DNA of 12,459 nt from NCBI GenBank assembly GCA_020441225.1, contig JAGRMP010000196.1:1-12459 (forward strand), written 5' to 3'. Below, piece after piece: positions 7,345-12,459 of the stretch. Source of the stretch: Maritimibacter sp. GTDB taxonomy: Bacteria > Pseudomonadota > Alphaproteobacteria > Rhodobacterales > Rhodobacteraceae. The position numbers and the translations under genes are program-made. The notes under the pieces were generated by a model, which saw only the letters and a list, made by a program, of their open reading frames with translations, was not told where the DNA came from and ran no database searches. Every line of letters begins with the position of its first letter. The first letter of the stretch is position 1.

Positions 7345-8810
7345 GCCTTGCCTCCGTTGCCATTCTCTTCGAGGATCCTTTGGATATCGCCAAGATCACC
7401 GAGGGCGAGCTGCAGCTCCTCCATTGCTTCGGTAATGAGTTCCTCGGGTTCGGGTAGCCTGTCCGGATCGTCCAGCTCCTCATCCCTGATCCACTTGAAA
7501 GCGTCGAGCTTGTAGTGGTGCTCCTTCACTTCGTCGCTGGTGAAACTGCGCCAGCGACCATCGGACGAGTCTGCCTCATCTCGGGGTGCGTGGCCGTTCG
7601 GATCGTCGCCGTAGCAACGCTCGAACTCAGTGAAATGCGCGGTCGTGAGAGGGCGGCTCTTCTTTGTGATCTTGGGAACGTTCGCCCGTGCGTCGTAGAT
7701 CCAGGTCCGCTCCGTCGGCCGACCCTTGGTGAAGAAGACAACGTTAGTCTTGGTTCCCTCTGTGTACGGGCTAAAAGTGCCACGCGGGCAGCGGAGGACT
7801 GTGTGCAGATCACAGTCCTCCATGAGCACCTTGAAGATTTCGCCGGCTTGCTGCGCGAAGAGGACGTTGTCGGGCACGACAACGGCGGCGCGCCCACCGG
7901 GCTTGAGAATGGTGAGGACATGCTGGAGGAAGTTGAGCTGTTTGTTGCTGGTTTGGATAACGAAGTCGTCGCGATCCGGGGCCTGGTTGGCGCCCCGTGT
8001 TCCAAACGGTGGGTTTGTAATGATGACGTCGTAGCGCTGACTGCCTGGGGCTTCGTAGATTGAGTCGACGTTGCTGATGAGCGGCTCGACCTGGTGAAGG
8101 TGGAGATTCATTAGGGCGAGGCGACGGGGACGCTCGTCGATGTCCTGGCCAAAGTACGTACTCGTACGGATGCGGAGGGCTATGTCGCGCCTGAAGGCCC
8201 CGCCTGTCTCGTCGAGTAGCCACTCATAGGCGGCGACTAGAAAGCCGCCGGTCCCGCAGGCTGGATCGCCGATGGTGAAGTGCTTTGACGCCCGAGGATC
8301 CGGCTTCATGCAGCGGATGATGGCCTTGATGAGCAGACGCGGGGTGAAGTACTGGCCAGCGCCCTTCTTGCCCTCCGCCGCGGCGCGCTCGAGTAGTCCT
8401 TCGAAGGCGGCCGCCTTGACGTCGACATCGAGACTTGTCCAGTCGGTTTCGTCGATGAGGTCGATCAGTCGCTTGAGGCTGGTGGCCTTGCGGATCTTTG
8501 ATTGAGCCCCCGCGAATATCGCGCCGAGGATCCCGGACGGCTTGCCGAGCTCGGCCAAGACCTTGTCGTAGTGTTCGACCAGGGCGGTGCCGCTCAGGGC
8601 GTCGAGGGTGGGCCAATCACAGGGCACTTCGATCGGCCTATCGCTGACGGAGTCGAGTGTGCGGTACTTCGGCAGATCTAGGCCTCGCTCGTCGGCCATC
8701 TTGAGGAAGAGCAGATAGGTGATCTGCTCGATGTAGTCGCCGTATCCAACACCGTCGTGGCGGAGGGTGTGGCAGAAGCCCCAGAGCTTCGCGACAACGT
8801 CTGTGCTCAT
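7341..8810 (-). CDS. hsdM: Type I restriction-modification DNA adenine methyltransferase subunit
   Basis: A 489-residue HsdM that transfers methyl from S-adenosylmethionine to adenine N6 in the site chosen by HsdS, and is also needed for restriction. An N-terminal helical HsdM domain (about 1-135) precedes GQYFTPR (about 152-158), the SAM-binding DPACGTGGF (about 182-190) and catalytic NPPF (about 266-269). The frame is open for 26 more codons upstream, but those lie inside hsdR and are Arg/Gln-rich. The family N-terminus (MSTDVVAKLWGFCHTLRHDG) begins at ATG 8808-8810, which overlaps the hsdR stop as ATGA. GGGAG lies 11 bases upstream, a little far, so translation probably depends on coupling to hsdR. 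The C-terminus is acidic and overlaps hsdS by four bases. Confidence 0.96.
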   Translation of the reverse strand: MSTDVVAKLWGFCHTLRHDGVGYGDYIEQITYLLFLKMADERGLDLPKYRTLDSVSDRPIEVPCDWPTLDALSGTALVEHYDKVLAELGKPSGILGAIFAGAQSKIRKATSLKRLIDLIDETDWTSLDVDVKAAAFEGLLERAAAEGKKGAGQYFTPRLLIKAIIRCMKPDPRASKHFTIGDPACGTGGFLVAAYEWLLDETGGAFRRDIALRIRTSTYFGQDIDERPRRLALMNLHLHQVEPLISNVDSIYEAPGSQRYDVIITNPPFGTRGANQAPDRDDFVIQTSNKQLNFLQHVLTILKPGGRAAVVVPDNVLFAQQAGEIFKVLMEDCDLHTVLRCPRGTFSPYTEGTKTNVVFFTKGRPTERTWIYDARANVPKITKKSRPLTTAHFTEFERCYGDDPNGHAPRDEADSSDGRWRSFTSDEVKEHHYKLDAFKWIRDEELDDPDRLPEPEELITEAMEELQLALGDLGDIQRILEENGNGGKA

Positions 8811-11485
8811 GCGGCGACTAGCTCCCTGTTGAGATCGGCGAGCAGGTCCATGAGCTGGCTGTCGAAAGTCTCGTTGGCGCGGCCCCAACCGCCTCGGTTG
8901 GAGAAGATCGGCAGGTCGTCGAAGTCCTCACGGTCGATCGTGAGGTTCTTGACGAGGTGCTGACGAATGTAGTCGAGCCATTTGGCCTGGTCCGGTGAGA
9001 GCGCTCGGTTACTCGACACTGCATGGACGGCGGCGTGAACGCGCTCATCGGCGGTCAAGAGCGACGCAGAGTCCTGGGCGGCGCGCTTGACCATCGAAAT
9101 AATGTCGACGAGGGCTTTGTGGTGGCGAATCTCGAAGGCCTTCTGCAGAGTGTCCTCGCTGAATCGCTCCGGAGCCTTGGCGAGCGTCTCGCGCAGTTCC
9201 TTGAGGGCCTCAGTGCTCCAGTCTTGGGGCCGCGCGAGAAGGATCTGCAGTGCTTCGATATGGCTCTCGTTCTCGCGGACGAACCGCTCGAACGCCTGCA
9301 GGTAGTCCTCGGGCTTGTACTCGACGCCATCGGAACCACGGATGAGCCAGCTCGATTCCACGGTGTCGAAGACGCCTGGAGCCACAAGGAAGGTTCGCTC
9401 CGGCCGCTTGTAGTCAACGAGCAGGTCCTGGAAGCCCGGGTCCCGAAGTATCGCCATGGTCTCGTTGAACGCGTCGCGTAGCTGGGCTCTCAGTGCCGTC
9501 GCAAAGGCACCGAGATCGCCGTACTGGATGTAGGCAGCGAAGTCGTCCCGCGCATCGCCCGACATGGCCTTGTCAATTCGCTGAAGCCGCTTGACCAGGC
9601 GGTTTGTGTTGTGGTCGCGGTCTCGGTTTTGCCAGATGTCCGCGATGATCTCGGCGGTCGACTTCGTGTCGGATGTCGGTGGTTCGGCGGTGATGTCGGT
9701 TGTCCCGCGGAAGTACTCCAGGAGCGTGCCGTCGAAGCAGTCGAACACGACGAATGACGTCTTTGGCGGGGCGAGATCGTCAGCCCTCCGGGTGCCACGG
9801 CCCAGCATCTGCTCAAACAGGATGCGCGACTTGACTGGGCGGAGGAAGACGAGGAACTCCAGGTCTGGGATGTCGACGCCCGTGGTGAGCATGTCGACCG
9901 ACACGACGATCTTCGGCTGAGGCCGGTTGCGGAACTCTCGGATGCGTTGGAGGGGGCGATCGACACGTCCAGTGATCTTGGCGACGAAGCTCTCGCCGCG
10001 GTCGAAGATTTCGCGGGCCTGCTTGACGAGCTGATCTGCGTGCGAAGTGTGCGGGAGGTCGTTCACCGCGAAGATCAGGGTTCGGGGAAACCGGCCGGTG
10101 TCGGCCTCGTGCTCGAGGCAGTACCGCTTGATCTCCTCAAGAATCTTTCGGTTGGAGTCGGGGGCGGTGATCTTTCGTTCTATCTCAGTTGTGTCGAAGC
10201 TTCGTTCGTCCTCGAGGAAGTCGAACTGCTGCTGTCCGGATTCAGGGTCGACGGTGTCGACCATGTCTCCTTCGTGAAGGAAGACTCCGTTCACGCGGAC
10301 GTCGGACTTGAGCCGGACAGCGTCGTAGTCGACCAGGTAGCCCTCCCGGACGGCGCGCTCGTAGTCGTACCGATAGACGAGGTTCTCGAAGTAGGCCATC
10401 GTGTGCTGGGCCGGCGTGGCAGTGAGGCCGATCTTGATGGCGTCGAAATGGTCAAGCGTCTTCCGCCAGATCGCTGCCTCGCTGGATGAGTAACCGCGGT
10501 GGCACTCGTCTGCAACGATCAGGTCGAAGGCGTGGATCGGGATGTCGAGCTGCTCAGCGTCGTCATCGATGCTTTCCTCACCGCTGAAGACCGCGCCGCG
10601 ACCGAAGAGGTTGATCGTCATTCGCTGGATCGTGCAGACGTAGACGAAGGCGGCGCCTGTTTTCGGCTCAGTCAGGTGAGTCTTCGGCAGGACGGTTGGG
10701 TCGAACTTTTCGTCATCGCCGAAGTCGTCCCGTGCAAAGCGCTGTGAGTAGACCTCGTAGAGGCTGTCGAACTTTTTTCCCGGCTCGGCTTCGAAACTCT
10801 TGAAGGCGCGAACCGCCTGGGCCGCCAGCGCCTTGCGGTCCACGAGAAACAGCACACGTCGCGCAACGCCGGCATGCATCAGTCGGTAGATCTCGTGAAC
10901 AGTCGTCAGCGTCTTGCCGGTGCCAGTCGCCATCGTGACGAGCATCCTGCGCGCCCGTCTTGCCACTGCGGCTTCGATGGCCTCGCTCGCCTCGACCTGG
11001 TAAGGGCGAATGCCATCACGCATCGGGATGTGGTCGAGACGTTCCAGCTCGTTGTCGATGTCCCGGCCCATCATCTCGTGCAGGGCGGCCGGGGTGTGGA
11101 ACCCAGTGACCTCCCGAGAGCGATTCAGCGGTGATCGAACATCGTGGAAAAGAATTCGCTCACCGTTGGTGGAGTAGAGGAACGGCACGCCGAACTCCCC
11201 CTGGTGCCGAGGGCCTTGGGCGATGCCCCGCGAGTAGCGTTCCGACTGTGTTAGGACCCCGTCGGGCCCGACGGTCAACTTCTTCGCCTCAACGACCGCC
11301 TCGACCCGCTGGGCCGCGCACAAGGCGTAGTCGGCCGGTCCGTTCTTGGTTGGAAACTCAGCCAGAGCGGCTGGCCAGAGCGTGGATTCGGCTTCCGCGA
11401 TCCCGGGATCCAGCACTCGCCACCCGGCGGCTTCGAGCCTCGGGTCAATCCGTTCCCTGCGAGTCTGGCGTTCACTCTCTCCCAT
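8807..11485 (-). CDS. hsdR: Type I restriction endonuclease and DNA translocase subunit
   Basis: An 892-residue HsdR that, with HsdM and HsdS, translocates DNA from unmethylated sites and cleaves it at a distance. The N-terminal nuclease has Asp52 (PADYALC) and Glu66-Ala-Lys68 (VVEAKK), a PD-(D/E)xK pattern. Helicase motifs follow: RPYQVEA near 160, Walker A ATGTGKT (186-192), DECHRGY (326-332), LTATPAQ (354-360), TTGVDIPD (534-541) and QMLGRGTRR (559-567). The C-terminal 300 residues fit the HsdR C-terminal helical region that docks on the methyltransferase. An in-frame TAG 15 bases upstream fixes ATG 11483-11485 as the first possible start; a weak AGGA lies about 10 bases before it. It is the first gene of the operon and all key residues are present, so it is likely active. 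Confidence 0.96.
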   Translation of the reverse strand: MGESERQTRRERIDPRLEAAGWRVLDPGIAEAESTLWPAALAEFPTKNGPADYALCAAQRVEAVVEAKKLTVGPDGVLTQSERYSRGIAQGPRHQGEFGVPFLYSTNGERILFHDVRSPLNRSREVTGFHTPAALHEMMGRDIDNELERLDHIPMRDGIRPYQVEASEAIEAAVARRARRMLVTMATGTGKTLTTVHEIYRLMHAGVARRVLFLVDRKALAAQAVRAFKSFEAEPGKKFDSLYEVYSQRFARDDFGDDEKFDPTVLPKTHLTEPKTGAAFVYVCTIQRMTINLFGRGAVFSGEESIDDDAEQLDIPIHAFDLIVADECHRGYSSSEAAIWRKTLDHFDAIKIGLTATPAQHTMAYFENLVYRYDYERAVREGYLVDYDAVRLKSDVRVNGVFLHEGDMVDTVDPESGQQQFDFLEDERSFDTTEIERKITAPDSNRKILEEIKRYCLEHEADTGRFPRTLIFAVNDLPHTSHADQLVKQAREIFDRGESFVAKITGRVDRPLQRIREFRNRPQPKIVVSVDMLTTGVDIPDLEFLVFLRPVKSRILFEQMLGRGTRRADDLAPPKTSFVVFDCFDGTLLEYFRGTTDITAEPPTSDTKSTAEIIADIWQNRDRDHNTNRLVKRLQRIDKAMSGDARDDFAAYIQYGDLGAFATALRAQLRDAFNETMAILRDPGFQDLLVDYKRPERTFLVAPGVFDTVESSWLIRGSDGVEYKPEDYLQAFERFVRENESHIEALQILLARPQDWSTEALKELRETLAKAPERFSEDTLQKAFEIRHHKALVDIISMVKRAAQDSASLLTADERVHAAVHAVSSNRALSPDQAKWLDYIRQHLVKNLTIDREDFDDLPIFSNRGGWGRANETFDSQLMDLLADLNRELVAA

Positions 11486-11587
11486 TGCGGCTTGATCCTA
11501 ACTACGGACTCTCGGTGGTCGGTCGCCTTGAGCCCTTGGTGGCCGCTGCCCCCGCAGATGAACACCTGCACAGTGGGTACGACGAAC
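11486..11587 (-). promoter_or_regulatory. Leader region of the R-M operon, promoter not clearly resolved
   Basis: This 102-base gap between the integrase remnant and hsdR must hold the operon promoter unless transcription starts within the remnant. On the minus strand TAGGAT (RC of 11495-11500) fits a -10 TANNNT, but it lies so close to the start that the transcript would be nearly leaderless. No convincing -35 or operator palindrome was found, and there is no controller-protein gene nearby. Confidence 0.25.
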
Positions 11588-12119
11588 CTAGTGGGCAGAC
11601 CGGATGCCTCGCCGTGGATCGATGATCTCCCTGGCGAACAGGTCACGCAGGATCGCCAACATGCAGGCCTCGGCATGACGGGCGATGGACGGCACGCGGT
11701 CGTTGCGAGGGGGTTGACCGTCGCCTGGATCGTGCGCGTGTCGGTCGGGTCGATCGGCATCTCTCTTGGCGGCAGGCGGGTCCGGTTGCTCACGCAATCC
11801 TGGACGTGGACCCGCAAGGCCCGCTCGTAGTTCTGGATCGGGTTTGGCGCGAACCTGCGGCCGCTTCGGTTGAGGGTCTTGCCAGCCCGTCCGCAGATGA
11901 GGAAGTCGCGTGCCGCAGCGGCGAGCGTTGGGACCGGTTCGCGTGGGTGAGGTGGTCGCCGCCGCGCTGGAGCACCTTCGCTTCAGCGATCCACGCGACC
12001 GCTTTGGCGAGTGTCGAGAACGTCTTGCTGATTGTCCGCTGAGCCCCGCGAGGTCCCGTGCGAAGCCGCGCCCGATACGTAGGCGCGGAAGTCGCATGGG
12101 GTCCGCCCGGGACGAAGGG
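11588..12119 (-). pseudogene. Decayed tyrosine site-specific integrase (N-terminal and core-binding parts only)
   Basis: Three adjacent pieces in three different minus frames align in order with a phage-type integrase. Piece 1 (about 12119-11945) reads TYRARLRTGPRG then TFSTLAKAVAWIAEAK, the N-terminal AP2-like DNA-binding segment. Piece 2 (about 11940-11702) reads PTLAAAARDFL, NRSGRRFAPNPIQNYERAL and RVHV, then ATVNPL: the SAM-like core-binding domain. Piece 3 (about 11701-11588) reads CMLAILRDLFA and EIIDPRRGIR and ends at TAG 11588-11590; it fits the end of that domain less certainly. The catalytic domain with its Arg, HxxR and Tyr residues is absent; hsdR begins about 100 bases later. Position just inside the tRNA-side repeat, reading away from the tRNA, is typical for the integrase that inserted the island. 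The original start is not identifiable. From 12120 to 12353 I see no gene. Confidence 0.75.
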
Positions 12120-12353
12120 ATGCGCAGCTTGGCTGTGACGCTCGAGAACAGCAGCCGCAACGCCTCGGTCGAGGACGCGAGACTTCGATGAGGGCTCCGG
12201 CGGCAGTGCCCCACCTCCCGCGTTCAGGCAGCGCCAAAGGACCCGCTCAGTTCAGCACCGATCCTGGACCTACCTGCTGTCGTTCTGTGGCGATCTCTGT
12301 CGCCCGCTGTCTCCCGCGCGAGTCTTGAAAACCATGGGAATCAGGATTTCCCC

Positions 12354-12403
12354 GAAAGCCGACGAGGGGACTCGAACCCCTGACCCCATCATTACGAGTG
12401 ATG
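12354..12403 (-). repeat. Right attachment-site repeat, within tRNA-Thr
   Basis: This 50-base direct repeat partner of 2819-2868 comprises the anticodon arm through the 3' end of the intact tRNA plus four bases beyond. The match stops abruptly at 12404, inside the tRNA, as expected when the attP of an element copies only the tRNA 3' half. Confidence 0.88.
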
Positions 12404-12429
12404 TGCTCTACCAGCTGAGCTACGTCGGC
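12357..12429 (-). tRNA. tRNA-Thr, anticodon CGT
   Basis: A complete cloverleaf on the minus strand: acceptor GCCGACG/CGTCGGC, D arm GCTC-loop-GAGC with GGTA in the loop, anticodon stem CATCA/TGATG around CTCGTAA (anticodon CGT, decoding ACG), 5-base variable region, and T arm AGGGG/CCCCT with loop TTCGAGT. All stems pair. The 3' CCA is not encoded; T follows the acceptor stem as the discriminator base. It serves as the island's integration target and was kept intact by the insertion. Confidence 0.95.
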
Positions 12430-12434
12430 CCGCG

Positions 12435-12451
12435 CGACGGCGGCGCCGTCG
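12435..12451. other. GC-rich hairpin upstream of tRNA-Thr
   Basis: CGACGGC and GCCGTCG form a 7-bp stem with a 3-base loop, six bases upstream of the tRNA 5' end. It could be the terminator of a gene beyond the right edge or a processing signal between tRNAs. No T-run is present, and the window ends eight bases later. Confidence 0.3.
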
Positions 12452-12459
12452 GCGGTCGC

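Larger units (their letters stand above)
2819..12403. mobile_element. tRNA-Thr-integrated genomic island carrying a Type I R-M and helicase operon
   Basis: The island is bounded by direct repeats 2819-2868 and 12354-12403 (50 bp, one mismatch), both in the orientation of the 3' half of tRNA-Thr. The intact tRNA sits at the right end with its 3' end facing the island, and a remnant tyrosine integrase lies just inside that end. This is the classic arrangement for integration into a tRNA 3' end. Cargo is hsdR, hsdM, hsdS and a large helicase gene, all minus strand. The exact crossover point within the repeats cannot be read from one sequence. No relaxase, replication gene or transposase is visible, and the integrase is broken, so the element looks fixed in place. 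Confidence 0.85.

Noticed and set aside
7515..8063. A 182-codon + strand frame opposite hsdM
   Set aside because: hsdM has unambiguous methyltransferase motifs on the minus strand there; the + frame is a GC-driven shadow.
9947..10489. A 180-codon + strand frame opposite hsdR
   Set aside because: It is antisense to helicase motif-bearing sequence in hsdR and resembles no protein family I know.
11275..11817. A 180-codon minus frame upstream of and overlapping hsdR
   Set aside because: Its first part is integrase core-domain sequence and its last part is hsdR read out of frame, so it is a chimera left by decay rather than a gene.
11806..12042. Several + strand frames opposite the integrase remnant
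   Set aside because: They are antisense to the recognisable integrase pieces and have no motifs or ribosome site of note.

Overview
The window looks like a high-GC actinobacterial chromosome, most likely from the Thermoleophilia/Solirubrobacterales group. That guess rests on one gene: the left-hand surface protein has tandem Ig-like modules with the core YQWQRCDAAGxNCVDIxGAT, a repeat style I associate with that group. Taxonomy is an inference, not a measurement.

Layout. (1) 1-2670, + strand: the 3' part of a large secreted protein with an N-terminal beta-sandwich-like domain, five Ig-like repeats and a C-terminal OmpA/Pal peptidoglycan-binding domain. The start is off the left edge. (2) 2671-2818: short non-coding flank with a hairpin. 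(3) 2819-12403: a roughly 9.5 kb genomic island bounded by 50-bp direct repeats that match at 49 of 50 positions. The right repeat is the 3' half of an intact tRNA-Thr(CGT) gene (12357-12429, minus strand); the left repeat is a displaced copy of that half. This is the expected geometry of an element integrated by a tyrosine recombinase into the 3' end of a tRNA gene. (4) 12430-12459: tRNA 5' flank with a hairpin.

Island contents, all on the minus strand and read away from the tRNA: a decayed tyrosine integrase (about 12119-11588, with pieces in three frames and no catalytic domain), then a tightly coupled four-gene operon hsdR-hsdM-hsdS-helicase. HsdR/HsdM overlap as ATGA and HsdM/HsdS as GTGA; the fourth gene starts at a GTG one base after the hsdS stop. 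HsdR, HsdM and HsdS make a complete-looking Type I restriction-modification system. The fourth gene is a second large SF2 (DEAH) helicase with a C-terminal PD-(D/E)xK-like region. It is not a standard Type I subunit, and its coupling to hsdS suggests a joint or companion anti-phage role.

The main points of interest are the fourth gene, the island boundaries and the decayed integrase, which suggests that the island can no longer move by its own enzyme. I saw no CRISPR array, rRNA or insertion sequence.
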